Shown here: piece by piece, positions 1-8,193 of the stretch
How positions within the stretch are numbered: position 1 is the stretch's first letter
Layout: each line of letters starts with the position of its first letter
NCBI GenBank assembly: GCA_003978375.1
Contig: QNZW01000223.1
Span: 1 to 19,083, forward strand
Direction: 5' to 3'
Source of the DNA: Sulfurovum sp.
GTDB lineage: Bacteria > Campylobacterota > Campylobacteria > Campylobacterales > Sulfurovaceae
Length of the DNA: 19,083 nt
Position numbers and translations under genes: made by a program
The notes under the pieces: generated by a model
Seen by the model: only the letters and a program-made list of their open reading frames with translations
Database searches by the model: none
Told to the model about the DNA's origin: nothing

Positions 1-2
1 TA

Positions 3-1019
3 CTTACTAGAAATAATGAGCATATCACAGATATGCTTTTGGGTATTATTAACCCTATTAAACAAAACTATAAAAATTTTACACAAAATCTAGAAGATAA
101 AAGCAAAAGCTATATTTTCCAACAAGAATCTATTGAAAAATTAAGCCATGAAAACCGTATTTTACGTAAACAACTGTTAGAACAAACACATTATATAAAA
201 CAAATTCAAAATATCTATACGCTTATTCCCACATTAAATAGGCTTCCTTTAGAAAACATTTCTATTACAGAGACTATTTCGTATGTCAAACTAAATAGTT
301 TTTCTCAAATTATTCTCACAAAACCAAAAGATATTAAAAAAGATAAGCTTTATGGACTTATCCAAAATCAAGTTGTTGCAGGTATTGCCCAAATACATAA
401 CAATCAGCTTTATGGATATCTTACTTCAGATAGTAAATGTCGTTTTTCTGTTTTTTTAGGAGAAAAACATGCACCAGGCATTGCTATAGGGGTACATACC
501 AATGAAATGGTAGTCAAATTTATACCAAAATGGCATAAAATAAAAAAAGATGACAGGGTGATTACTTCGGGTTTAGATAATATATTTTTTGCAGGTATTC
601 CTGTAGGTATAGTCACAAAAGTTGAAGTACAAAGTTCTTATAAGATTGCCCATATTAAAACCTATAGTGATATTTATCATCCTAAAGTATTTTTTCTAAT
701 CAATAGTGCAAAACCAACGTTGCTTGAAGGTTTTGATACCAACAAAACACTTTTAAAAACCTTTCATAAAAAAGACAGTAATGCAAGTATATTAAAACCT
801 ATTAAAAATATTAAGTCTACTATTTCGAGTATCCCATCTCGTATTGATCAAACTCAAGAGGATGTTGTGGATCCACAGGAGCCTGTAGAAAAAACTGTAG
901 AAGAAGTACGAAAACCAAAAAAAATAAAGAAAAAGCGTACAAAAAAGAAACATAGTAAAAGAAAAAGAACCAAAAGAATAAAGAAAAAGTCTAAAACCAA
1001 AAGTATAGATCTTTTTTAG
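3..1019 (+). CDS. mreC: Rod shape-determining protein MreC, 5' end outside window
   Basis: MreC is a periplasmic, membrane-anchored scaffold of the elongasome that links MreB to peptidoglycan synthases. The reading frame is open from the left edge (codon at base 3), and the first in-window ATG at 33 lies inside the protein. The usual N-terminal membrane anchor is therefore missing only because the window starts here. Numbered from ATG 33, residues about 10-60 are polar and coiled-coil-like, and about 80-245 form the beta-rich MreC core, with phrases such as VAGIAQI and VITSGLDNIFFAGIPVGIV. After the core comes an unusual extension of roughly 80 residues: an acidic stretch (EDVVDPQEPVEKTVEEV), then a lysine/arginine-rich tail with about 21 basic residues in the last 35. 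A strong terminator follows. The mreC-carB order matches C. jejuni Cj0277-Cj0279 (known). Identification is confident; the role of the tail is unknown. Confidence 0.88.
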   Translation, partial: LTRNNEHITDMLLGIINPIKQNYKNFTQNLEDKSKSYIFQQESIEKLSHENRILRKQLLEQTHYIKQIQNIYTLIPTLNRLPLENISITETISYVKLNSFSQIILTKPKDIKKDKLYGLIQNQVVAGIAQIHNNQLYGYLTSDSKCRFSVFLGEKHAPGIAIGVHTNEMVVKFIPKWHKIKKDDRVITSGLDNIFFAGIPVGIVTKVEVQSSYKIAHIKTYSDIYHPKVFFLINSAKPTLLEGFDTNKTLLKTFHKKDSNASILKPIKNIKSTISSIPSRIDQTQEDVVDPQEPVEKTVEEVRKPKKIKKKRTKKKHSKRKRTKRIKKKSKTKSIDLF

Positions 1020-1029
1020 GTATAGGATT

Positions 1030-1054
1030 ATTGCCCTTTTTAAGGGCAATTTTT
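1030..1054 (+). terminator. Rho-independent terminator after mreC
   Basis: A perfect 9-bp stem, ATTGCCCTT paired with AAGGGCAAT, has a 3-base T loop and is followed by TTTT. It begins 11 bases after the mreC stop codon and separates mreC from carB. Confidence 0.85.
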
Positions 1055-1066
1055 GCCTCTTCATTG

Positions 1067-1072
1067 TATAAT
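1067..1072 (+). promoter_or_regulatory. -10 box of a carB promoter
   Basis: A perfect TATAAT lies 28 bases before the carB ATG, just downstream of the mreC terminator. No good -35 hexamer stands 16-18 bases upstream, because that space is the terminator stem. Campylobacterota sigma70 promoters commonly lack a conserved -35 (known), so the -10 alone is plausible. The expected transcript start is near 1079-1080, giving a leader of about 20 bases. Confidence 0.55.
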
Positions 1073-1100
1073 ACTCAACTAAAATTCAAGGGTATTCTTT

Positions 1101-4100
1101 ATGCCAAAACGCACGGACATCAACACTATTTTACTTATCGGTTCTGGCCCTATTGTCATTGGACAAGCTTGTGAATTTGACTATTCTGGTACACAAGCAG
1201 CCAAAACACTTAAAGAGTTAGGCTACAGAGTCATACTTATCAATTCTAATCCTGCAACGATTATGACAGATCCTGAATTTGCAGATAGAACCTACATAGA
1301 GCCTATCACACCTGAGGTCATTTCTAAAATCATTAAACAAGAAAAAGTAGATGCCCTACTCCCTACTATGGGTGGACAGACAGCCCTTAATGTTGCTATG
1401 GATATGTATGAGGCTGGTATGTTGCATGATGTAGAGTTTTTAGGTGCAAATCCTGCGGCAATCAAAAAAGGTGAAGATCGTCAAGAGTTTAAAGAAGCGA
1501 TGATTAAAATAGGTATGGATTTACCTATCTCTCAATATGCCTATAGCATGGATGAGGCTTTAGATGCAGCTAAAACTATTGGTTTTCCATTGATTATTAG
1601 GGCTTCATTTACCATGGCTGGAGGTGGCTCTGGTGTGGCTTACAATATGGATGAATACAAAGAAATTGTACGTGGTGGACTTGAAGCGAGTCCTATTTCA
1701 GAAATTCTTATAGAAGAGTCACTGCTTGGTTGGAAAGAGTATGAGATGGAAGTTATACGTGACAAAGCAGACAATTGCATTATCGTATGTTCTATTGAGA
1801 ATTTTGACCCTATGGGGGTGCATACAGGTGACAGTATTACGATTGCTCCTGCCCTGACCCTTACAGACAAAGAGTATCAACATATGAGAGATGCTTCTTT
1901 TAAAATTTTACGTGAAGTAGGTGTAGATACAGGTGGGTCTAACGTACAATTTTCTATCAACCCTGATACAGGTCGTATGATTGTTATTGAGATGAATCCA
2001 AGGGTTAGCCGTTCTTCAGCACTGGCTTCTAAGGCAACGGGCTATCCTATTGCTAAGGTGGCTACACTTCTTGCTGTGGGGTATACATTGGATGAAATTA
2101 CCAATGATATTACAGGTACACCTGCATCTTTCGAACCAGTGATTGATTATATTGTGACCAAATTGCCACGATTTACGTTTGAGAAGTTTCCACTTGCCAA
2201 CTCAACCCTTACAACAGCGATGAAGTCTGTAGGTGAAGCGATGGCAATAGGACGTACGTTTAAAGAGTCATTTCAAAAAGCCTTGTGTTCATTGGAGACT
2301 GGATTGGTAGGGTTTGATGCAATTGCATGTGATGGTGAGACGCTTGTACGTGAAATACGTCGCCCCAATGAGGCTCGTATGCTTTATGTCTTTGAAGGAC
2401 TTAGACGTGGTATGAGTGTAGATGCTATTTTTGATTTGTCTAAAATAGACAGATGGTTTCTTTATCAGCTAGAAGAACTAGCACTCCGTGAAAAAGAGAT
2501 GGATATCGCCCTACTTTCTGATGAGACACGGTTACGTCAAGTAAAATCTGAAGGTTTTTCAGATGCTATGATAGCCAAAGTGATTAATAAAAAAGAGGGT
2601 TTAAGTCTTTCTGAAAATGATATTTACACAGCAAGAGAAAAGATGGGTATTATGCTTGAATATAATGAAGTAGATACCTGTGCAGCAGAGTTTAAAGCAC
2701 TCACTCCCTACCTCTATTCTAGTACCAATATTACAAAACTTCCACAAAGCAAAACGAGTGAATCTAAAGATAAAAAAGTATTGGTTATTGGTGGTGGCCC
2801 TAACCGTATTGGTCAAGGTATAGAATTTGACTATTGCTGTGTGCATGCTGCTTTTGCTCTTGAAGATATGGGTGTGAAGTCTATTATGTATAATTGTAAC
2901 CCTGAGACAGTCTCCACCGACTACGATACTTCAGATGTGCTCTATTTTGAACCTATTGATTTTGAACATGTAAGAAGTGTGATTGAACTTGAAAAACCTG
3001 ATGGAGTGATAGTGCATTTTGGTGGACAGACACCACTTAAATTGGCTAAAAATCTTACAGCTATTGGAGCCAAGATCTCTGGTACCACGGCAAAAGTGAT
3101 TGACCTTGCAGAAGATAGAGAACTCTTTTCTACCTTTATTGAAGAGTTAGGTCTTAAGCAACCAGACAATGGTACAGTATTTGCAAAAGAAGAAGCTATT
3201 GTTGTGGCAAATCGTATAGGGTACCCTGTGCTGGTACGTCCTTCTTTTGTACTAGGTGGACGGGGCATGAAAACAGTCTATTCAGATGAAGAGCTTAAAC
3301 AATATATGGATGAAGCCGTGAGTGTCTCTCACGATGCACCTGTGCTCATTGATAAATTTTTAGACAATGCAATTGAGCTTGATGTAGATGCTATTTGTGA
3401 TGGAAAAGATGTCTACATTGGTTCGGTGATGCAACACATAGAAGAAGCAGGTATTCATTCTGGTGATTCGGCTTGTTCTTTGCCTCCTGTAAGTATCTCA
3501 ACCCAACTTCAAGATGAAGTCAAAGAACAAACAGCCAAAATTGCATTGGGTCTTGGGGTTGTAGGACTTATGAATATTCAATATGCCATACACAAAGGAG
3601 AGATTTATCTTATAGAAGTCAATCCTAGAGCATCGCGTACAGTACCATTTGTCAGTAAAGCCACAGGCGTACCTTTGGCTAAAGTTGCTACGCGAGTGAT
3701 GATACAAGGTGATTTAAAAGAAGCATTGAAATTTTATGATACCTTTGGGGTAGTAAATTTCGATAAAAAAATCATGGAACCAATACTTAAAAATCATGTT
3801 GCTGTAAAAGAGGCGGTATTCCCTTTCAATAAACTTCCAGGCTCAGACCTTATTTTGGGACCAGAGATGAAATCTACAGGAGAAGTGATGGGTATTAGTG
3901 ATAACTTCGGAATGAGTTTTGCCAAATCTCAATTTGCAAGTAAAAACAATATTCCACTCGAAGGCAAACTTTTCTTATCACTTACAGAATCAGACAAACC
4001 TCATGCAGGGGAAATAGGTAAAATGTTTACAGACCTTGGGTTTGATATTGTAGCAACAGCTGGTACACATGCAGCACTTGAGGCCTCTGGTGTGACTTCG

Positions 4101-4361
4101 ACAAAAGTGCTTAAAATATCTGAAGGTCGTCCTAATATTGATGATATGATTAGGAATGAAGAGATAGCCATTGCAATTAATACTTCAGACAATGCAGGAA
4201 GCAAAACAGATGCAAGAAGTATCAGACAATCTGTACTAGCAAACCATGTGGCTTACTTCACCACACTCGCTGCTGCCAAAGCCACAGCATTGGCGATTAG
4301 AGAACTCAAAAATGCTGATGGTTGTTTAGCACCCAAAGCATTACAAGATTACTTGGCATAA
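1101..4361 (+). CDS. carB: Carbamoyl-phosphate synthase large subunit
   Basis: CarB makes carbamoyl phosphate from bicarbonate, ammonia (delivered by CarA) and two ATP, feeding arginine and pyrimidine synthesis. At 1086 residues it has the usual full length (E. coli 1073). The internal duplication is visible: [17 protein letters not shown] near residues 14-30 and [16 protein letters not shown] near 564-579. Each begins a half with its own ATP-grasp domain, with [10 protein letters not shown] in the first half and [10 protein letters not shown] in the second. From about residue 950 to the end is the MGS-like regulatory domain, with [18 protein letters not shown] and [17 protein letters not shown]. 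The ATG at 1101 is preceded by AAGGG at 1088-1092. The gene stands alone between two terminators, and no carA is in the window. Nothing looks damaged. Confidence 0.98.
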   Translation: MPKRTDINTILLIGSGPIVIGQACEFDYSGTQAAKTLKELGYRVILINSNPATIMTDPEFADRTYIEPITPEVISKIIKQEKVDALLPTMGGQTALNVAMDMYEAGMLHDVEFLGANPAAIKKGEDRQEFKEAMIKIGMDLPISQYAYSMDEALDAAKTIGFPLIIRASFTMAGGGSGVAYNMDEYKEIVRGGLEASPISEILIEESLLGWKEYEMEVIRDKADNCIIVCSIENFDPMGVHTGDSITIAPALTLTDKEYQHMRDASFKILREVGVDTGGSNVQFSINPDTGRMIVIEMNPRVSRSSALASKATGYPIAKVATLLAVGYTLDEITNDITGTPASFEPVIDYIVTKLPRFTFEKFPLANSTLTTAMKSVGEAMAIGRTFKESFQKALCSLETGLVGFDAIACDGETLVREIRRPNEARMLYVFEGLRRGMSVDAIFDLSKIDRWFLYQLEELALREKEMDIALLSDETRLRQVKSEGFSDAMIAKVINKKEGLSLSENDIYTAREKMGIMLEYNEVDTCAAEFKALTPYLYSSTNITKLPQSKTSESKDKKVLVIGGGPNRIGQGIEFDYCCVHAAFALEDMGVKSIMYNCNPETVSTDYDTSDVLYFEPIDFEHVRSVIELEKPDGVIVHFGGQTPLKLAKNLTAIGAKISGTTAKVIDLAEDRELFSTFIEELGLKQPDNGTVFAKEEAIVVANRIGYPVLVRPSFVLGGRGMKTVYSDEELKQYMDEAVSVSHDAPVLIDKFLDNAIELDVDAICDGKDVYIGSVMQHIEEAGIHSGDSACSLPPVSISTQLQDEVKEQTAKIALGLGVVGLMNIQYAIHKGEIYLIEVNPRASRTVPFVSKATGVPLAKVATRVMIQGDLKEALKFYDTFGVVNFDKKIMEPILKNHVAVKEAVFPFNKLPGSDLILGPEMKSTGEVMGISDNFGMSFAKSQFASKNNIPLEGKLFLSLTESDKPHAGEIGKMFTDLGFDIVATAGTHAALEASGVTSTKVLKISEGRPNIDDMIRNEEIAIAINTSDNAGSKTDARSIRQSVLANHVAYFTTLAAAKATALAIRELKNADGCLAPKALQDYLA

Positions 4362-4394
4362 TTTATTAAAATATATGCCAAGGAGCTGCATCAT

Positions 4395-4425
4395 TGTATA
4401 GCTTTTAATAAAAGCTATACATTTT
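4395..4425 (+). terminator. Rho-independent terminator after carB
   Basis: A perfect 12-bp stem, TGTATAGCTTTT paired with AAAAGCTATACA, has loop AAT and is followed by TTTT. It starts 33 bases after the carB stop and touches the stop codon of the convergent regulator gene (4424-4426). The T run is on the plus strand only, so it mainly serves carB, although the hairpin also forms at the end of the opposing transcript. Confidence 0.85.
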
Positions 4426-5017
4426 ATATCGTTTGAGCTAGAGTTAAAATATCTTTTTCTAAAAATACTTTTTTATTCTGTGCATAAATACCTTTAGAAA
4501 GTAATGCACTTTTAAATCCTATACCAATACTTGTAGCCACAAAAAAGTTTACCTGATATTCATTACATAATGAAGGTAGTACTTGTCCAGGTCTTTTATT
4601 TTCCGTGATAACGGGATTTTTTAATATTTGTTTATCAACAATTTCATTTTCTTGAATATGATATATCATTAAAAATGGTGCATCAGGTTTACCAAGTTCT
4701 AAGATTGTGTCTTGCATACTTGATAACATTACAGTATATCCATTTTTCTTATCTTCAATTGTAAGATTTGCACCTGTAATGAGCATCATACTTACTTTTT
4801 CTCTTGCACTTTTAATAATACGTGCAAATGTTGTACGTGAGACTTCCATTTGTAGTGCTGCATCTACTTGATAAAGTCCTTGATTGTCCATAAGATAAAG
4901 TGCCTCCATCTCTTCATGCAATAGATGGATGGTATCTTCACTTTTACAACTTAATGAACCAAAAGAAGTGCACTTTGGTTTAAAATTTAATTTCCGTTTT
5001 AATTTATCACGTCCCAT
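4424..5017 (-). CDS. DUF134-family HTH regulator with NifX/NafY-like domain
   Basis: A predicted DNA-binding protein of 197 residues. The N-terminal 80 residues follow the DUF134 pattern: MGRDKLKRKLNFKPKC, then MEALYLMDNQGLYQ, then the helix-turn-helix VDAALQMEVSRTTFARII (residues 51-68). Residues about 95-197 resemble the NifX/NafY dinitrogenase-cofactor-binding fold, with KRPGQVLPSLC and FFVATSIGIGFKSALLSKGI. In that fold family such domains bind Fe-S or Mo clusters (known); whether this one does is not visible. The ATG at 5017 is the first ATG in the frame. The frame extends upstream to a TTG at 5092, but that part encodes hydrophobic, promoter-like sequence and is rejected. No Shine-Dalgarno precedes the ATG. 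The gene is divergent from the cytochrome bd operon, so it is a candidate regulator of that operon (inference). Confidence 0.8.
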   Translation of the reverse strand: MGRDKLKRKLNFKPKCTSFGSLSCKSEDTIHLLHEEMEALYLMDNQGLYQVDAALQMEVSRTTFARIIKSAREKVSMMLITGANLTIEDKKNGYTVMLSSMQDTILELGKPDAPFLMIYHIQENEIVDKQILKNPVITENKRPGQVLPSLCNEYQVNFFVATSIGIGFKSALLSKGIYAQNKKVFLEKDILTLAQTI

Positions 5018-5023
5018 ATAATG

Positions 5024-5029
5024 AGTATA
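5024..5029 (-). promoter_or_regulatory. Possible -10 box of a leaderless regulator transcript
   Basis: On the minus strand TATACT lies six bases before the regulator ATG at 5017. A start of transcription at the usual distance would fall on the ATG itself, giving a leaderless mRNA. This would fit the lack of a ribosome binding site. The -35 position (around 5047-5053) is weak and overlaps the first TGACATATG copy. Confidence 0.35.
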
Positions 5030-5047
5030 ACATAAAAAAATAAATAC

Positions 5048-5076
5048 TTGACATATGACCAAAAAAGTGATATATT
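5048..5076 (+). promoter_or_regulatory. Sigma70 promoter of the cytochrome bd operon
   Basis: TTGACA at 5048-5053 is a perfect -35, followed by a 17-base spacer and TATATT at 5071-5076. This is the best promoter match in the window. Transcription should start near 5083, leaving a leader of about 24 bases before the DUF4492 ATG at 5107, with TAAGG at 5095-5099 as the ribosome binding site. Confidence 0.75.
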
Positions 5077-5087
5077 TATGACATATG
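5049..5087 (+). promoter_or_regulatory. Paired TGACATATG repeats, candidate operator
   Basis: The nonamer TGACATATG occurs at 5049-5057 and again at 5079-5087, exactly 30 bases apart (about three helical turns). The first copy lies on the -35 element of the cyd promoter and the second on the expected transcript start. Each contains the palindrome CATATG; the second extends to ACATATGT (5081-5088). The placement is what one expects for a repressor bound cooperatively. The divergent DUF134 protein is the nearest candidate ligand (inference). Confidence 0.5.
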
Positions 5088-5106
5088 TTCAAAATAAGGC
5101 ATTTAA

Positions 5107-5325
5107 ATGTATGGATTAAAACAAATTTACAATTTTTATTATGAAGGTTTTAAGCGTATGAAAATAGGAAAAAAACTTTGGTTACTTATAATAGTTAAAG
5201 TTTTTATACTTTTTGTTATCATTAAATGGATATTTTTTCCTGATATTTTAAAAACCAAATTTGATACTGATGCACAACGTAGTGCTTTTGTTTTGGAACA
5301 ACTTATGCATCATAAGGAGAAATAA
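5107..5325 (+). CDS. DUF4492 membrane protein of the cytochrome bd operon
   Basis: A 72-residue single-span membrane protein. It has the DUF4492 signature: an aromatic start (IYNFYYEGFKRM), a basic patch with GKKLW, a transmembrane helix at about residues 25-43 (LLIIVKVFILFVIIKWIFF), then PDILKTKFDTDAQRSAFVLEQL. DUF4492 genes are typically found directly before cydA in Campylobacterota and Bacteroidota (known); the function is not established. Its stop codon directly abuts the cydA ATG (5325/5326), so translation is probably coupled. TAAGG at 5095-5099 stands seven bases before the ATG. It is the first gene of the operon and is likely a small subunit or assembly partner of the oxidase (inference). 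Confidence 0.85.
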   Translation: MYGLKQIYNFYYEGFKRMKIGKKLWLLIIVKVFILFVIIKWIFFPDILKTKFDTDAQRSAFVLEQLMHHKEK

Positions 5326-6855
5326 ATGGAACATACTGACTTACTCATAGATTGGTCTCGTGCACAATTTGCATTAACTGCTCTGTATCATTGGCTTTTT
5401 GTCCCTTTGACTTTGGGACTTACCTTTATTATTGCTATCATGGAAACTATTTATGTAAAAACAGAAGATATTTGGTGGAAACAAACCACACAATTTTGGA
5501 TGACTATTTTAGCAATTAACTTTGCCATAGGTTTAGCAACAGGTATTATTATGGAGTTTGAATTTGGTACAAATTGGTCAAATTATTCTTGGATAGTAGG
5601 AGATATTTTTGGTGCACCACTTGCTATAGAAGGATTGATGGCATTTTTTATGGAGTCAACTTTTTTTGCAATGATGTTCTTTGGATGGGAAAAAGTAAGT
5701 AAAAAAATGCATCTACTCTCTACTTGGTTTGTAGCTATTGGATCAAATCTTTCAGCATTATGGATACTTGTAGCTAATGGATGGATGCAACATCCAATAG
5801 GTATGACATTTAACCCTAATACTGCACGTAATGAGATGCATAATTTTTCAGAAGTTTTTTTTAACCCTATGGCAGTCAATAAATTTTTACATACGATTAG
5901 TAGTGGTTATGTTCTTGCCTCTGTTTTTGTCATAGGTGTTAGTGCATGGTATCTCATAAAACGACGAGATATAATGTTTGCCAAACGTAGTATTATTGTG
6001 GCTGCATCATTTGGGCTCATCAGCTCCTTTTATATGTTAATATCTGGAGATGAATCAGCGTTTGAAGTTGCACAAAAGCAACCTATGAAACTGGCAGCCA
6101 TGGAAGGTCTTTATAAGGGTGAAGAACGTGCGGGAATTATTGCTATTGGCATACTTAATAAAGAAAAAAAAATTGGTGATAAAAATAAAACATTTTTATT
6201 TTCTTTTGAAATACCAAATGCTCTCTCTTTTTTAGGATACCATTCGTTAAATGCTTTTGTACCTGGTATCGAAGATCTTATATATGGCAATAAAGAACAT
6301 AATCTGATAAGTGTTAGTCAAAAAATGAAAGAGGGTCAGATAGCAGTCAATGCATTAACATTGTATAAAAAATTTAAAAAAGAAGGAAATGTATCTAAAG
6401 CAAAAGAAGCACTTCGTACCTTTAGAGCTCATGAGCATTATTTGGGATATGGTTATCTTAAGACACCTAAAGATGCTGTACCTAATGTGGCACTTACATT
6501 TTACAGTTTTCATACAATGGTAGGACTTGGTACATGGTTTCTTATTCTTTTTATTCTTGTACTTTATTTTGCCATGATTAACGAAATAGAGAACAAACGA
6601 TGGATTCTTTATCTGGCACTTTGGAGTATTCCACTTGCTTATGTCGCACAAGAATGTGGATGGATAGTAGCAGAAGTGGGTAGACAACCATGGGCAATAC
6701 AAGATTTACTTCCTGTTGGGATGGCGGCATCAAATATAGCAAGTAATTCTGTTATGGTTACATTTTGGCTCTTTACCATTCTTTTTACAGGATTGCTGAT
6801 AGCAGAAGTTAAAATTATGCTTACACAAATAAAAATTGGACCGGAGGCACATTAA
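5326..6855 (+). CDS. cydA: Cytochrome bd ubiquinol oxidase subunit I
   Basis: CydA is the haem-bearing subunit of the inner-membrane bd-type quinol oxidase, which reduces oxygen to water at low oxygen tension. The 509 residues are full length. The expected ligands are visible: His22 (E. coli His19, haem b595), Glu102 and Glu110 (Glu99/Glu107), His189 (His186, haem b558) and Met398 (Met393). The quinol-site motif GDESAFEVAQKQPMKLAAME (residues 241-260) holds the equivalents of Lys252 and Glu257. GRQPW is at 452-456. The segment about 280-390 is long and charged and resembles a long Q-loop more than the short cyanide-insensitive type; this is judged by eye. Nine or so hydrophobic spans fit the family. 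It overlaps cydB by one base, with GGAGG at 6843-6847 serving cydB. Confidence 0.96.
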   Translation: MEHTDLLIDWSRAQFALTALYHWLFVPLTLGLTFIIAIMETIYVKTEDIWWKQTTQFWMTILAINFAIGLATGIIMEFEFGTNWSNYSWIVGDIFGAPLAIEGLMAFFMESTFFAMMFFGWEKVSKKMHLLSTWFVAIGSNLSALWILVANGWMQHPIGMTFNPNTARNEMHNFSEVFFNPMAVNKFLHTISSGYVLASVFVIGVSAWYLIKRRDIMFAKRSIIVAASFGLISSFYMLISGDESAFEVAQKQPMKLAAMEGLYKGEERAGIIAIGILNKEKKIGDKNKTFLFSFEIPNALSFLGYHSLNAFVPGIEDLIYGNKEHNLISVSQKMKEGQIAVNALTLYKKFKKEGNVSKAKEALRTFRAHEHYLGYGYLKTPKDAVPNVALTFYSFHTMVGLGTWFLILFILVLYFAMINEIENKRWILYLALWSIPLAYVAQECGWIVAEVGRQPWAIQDLLPVGMAASNIASNSVMVTFWLFTILFTGLLIAEVKIMLTQIKIGPEAH

Positions 6856-7985
6856 TGATGGAAACAATTTCGCTAAATGCATTACAAATATACTGGTGGT
6901 TATTGGTAAGTGTTATTGGTGCACTATTTGTCTTTATGACCTTTGTACAAGGAGGACAAACCCTCTTATATACTTTAGGTAAAACAGAAGCAGAAAGAGA
7001 CCTTATTATTAACTCTTTAGGACGAAAATGGGAACTTACTTTTACGTCATTGGTTATGTTTGGTGGAGCTTTGTTTGCTGCATTTCCTCTCTTTTATGCT
7101 GTTAGTTTTGGTGGTGCTTATTATCTATGGATGTCAATTCTTTTTTGTTTTATTATTCAGGCAGTTTCCTATGAATATCGTAAAAAACCTAATAATTTTT
7201 TTGGAACATATTTTTATGAAAGGTTACTTTTTATCAATGGAAGTGTAGGTATTTTCCTTTTAGGTATTGCTTTGGGTACACTTTATAGTGGAGGAAATTT
7301 TATAGTTAATGAGATGAATTTATCACACTGGACAAAGACAAGTTATGGATTAGAAGCTTTACTTGTACCATTTAATATTGCTTTTGGATTTATGTTGGTT
7401 TTTCTTTCACGTATGCAGGGAAGTCTTTATCTTTATAATCATTTAGACAATAAAGCATTAGAACAAAGGACGTTATATACATTGAAACAAAACACAATGA
7501 TGTTTTTTCCACTTTTTTTATATGTTATGGGGAGTATGCTTTTTCAAATAGGCTACAGTTATGATGAGCATACTTCTATAGTTCATACTGAAAGTATGAA
7601 GCTTTTACATAATTTTATGCAGTATCCTCAGTTGGCTGTAATTTTAGTATTGGGTATAGTAATTTTACTTTTTGGTATCTACAGTGCTTTATTTAAATTG
7701 AATAGACGTGCCATATGGTTTAGTGGATTAGGTACAATACTTACATTCACTTTATTGTTATTTATACTTGGCATTAATCATACAATATATTATCCTTCAT
7801 TGGCTGATTTGCAAAGTTCTCTTAGTATTAAAAATAGTTCTGGAAGTTACTATACTTTATTTATTATGAGTATAGTTTCATTACTTGTACCTATCGTAAT
7901 AGGCTACATCTTTTTTGTATGGAGAGCTATGGATAAAAAGAAAATGACTATAGAAGAAATAAAATCAGATTCACATCATTATTAA
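6855..7985 (+). CDS. cydB: Cytochrome bd ubiquinol oxidase subunit II
   Basis: CydB is the second large membrane subunit of the bd oxidase; it stabilises the haems held by CydA. The 376 residues are full length. The N terminus LQIYWWLLVSVIGALFVFMT and the following FVQGGQTLL are typical, as are the many hydrophobic spans separated by short charged loops (for example FLSRMQGSLYLYNH). The ATG at 6855 shares one base with the cydA stop, and GGAGG at 6843-6847 is seven bases upstream. A second ATG follows immediately at 6858 and could be used instead, shortening the protein by one residue. The bases of the whole cyd operon look more AT-rich than carB, judged by eye only. Confidence 0.95.
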   Translation: MMETISLNALQIYWWLLVSVIGALFVFMTFVQGGQTLLYTLGKTEAERDLIINSLGRKWELTFTSLVMFGGALFAAFPLFYAVSFGGAYYLWMSILFCFIIQAVSYEYRKKPNNFFGTYFYERLLFINGSVGIFLLGIALGTLYSGGNFIVNEMNLSHWTKTSYGLEALLVPFNIAFGFMLVFLSRMQGSLYLYNHLDNKALEQRTLYTLKQNTMMFFPLFLYVMGSMLFQIGYSYDEHTSIVHTESMKLLHNFMQYPQLAVILVLGIVILLFGIYSALFKLNRRAIWFSGLGTILTFTLLLFILGINHTIYYPSLADLQSSLSIKNSSGSYYTLFIMSIVSLLVPIVIGYIFFVWRAMDKKKMTIEEIKSDSHHY

Positions 7986-7994
7986 GGAGTAAAC

Positions 7995-8135
7995 ATGGAA
8001 TATCTAGGAGAAATTATTTGGTATCTTTCATTACCAGTTACCGTATTTTTAGCAACTAAATTTGTACAACACAACTTAATACATTTTAATAAATTAGAAC
8101 GACTTGAAATATATGAAAAGAATGATAATCCCTAG
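7995..8135 (+). CDS. 46-residue membrane protein in the cydX position
   Basis: A short gene nine bases after the cydB stop, preceded by AAGGAG (7984-7989) five bases before its ATG, one of the best ribosome binding sites in the window. The 46-residue product has a short N terminus (MEYLGEIIW), one hydrophobic span at about residues 7-24 (IIWYLSLPVTVFLATKFV), and a charged tail with NKLERLEIYEKND. Size, single span and position match CydX/CbdX-type small subunits of bd oxidases (known for E. coli CydX, 37 residues), but I see no clear sequence identity to CydX. It is probably a fourth operon gene and oxidase accessory subunit (inference). It is easily missed by gene callers with a length cut-off. 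Confidence 0.72.
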   Translation: MEYLGEIIWYLSLPVTVFLATKFVQHNLIHFNKLERLEIYEKNDNP

Positions 8136-8152
8136 GTTGTAATTTGGGATTA
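8126..8152 (+). terminator. Weak hairpin at the end of the cyd operon
   Basis: TAATCCC (8126-8132) can pair with GGGATTA (8146-8152) across a 13-base loop, overlapping the stop codon of the 46-residue gene. No T run follows, so termination would be inefficient or factor-dependent. Confidence 0.3.
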
Positions 8153-8164
8153 AACATCTTCTGT

Positions 8165-8170
8165 TATACT
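8165..8170 (+). promoter_or_regulatory. Possible -10 box before the DUF3817 gene
   Basis: TATACT lies 23 bases before the ATG at 8194. The upstream -35 position is weak (TTTGGG at 8143-8148, spacer 16). It may allow the small membrane gene to be transcribed apart from the cyd operon. Confidence 0.4.
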
Positions 8171-8193
8171 TCCTAAAATTATTAGGAGATAAT

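Noticed and set aside
792..1064. 90-residue minus-strand frame opposite the mreC tail
   Set aside because: Its Phe/Leu/Tyr-rich content is the antisense reading of the lysine-rich tail, and it spans the mreC terminator.
5018..5092. N-terminal extension of the DUF134-type regulator starting at a TTG at 5092
   Set aside because: The added 25 residues are hydrophobic and AT-driven, overlie the cyd promoter elements, and precede the classic DUF134 start MGRDK; no ribosome binding site supports the TTG.
7060..7248. 62-residue plus-strand frame inside cydB
   Set aside because: It lies wholly within cydB in another frame, has no ribosome binding site, and its hydrophobicity mirrors the membrane-protein codons.
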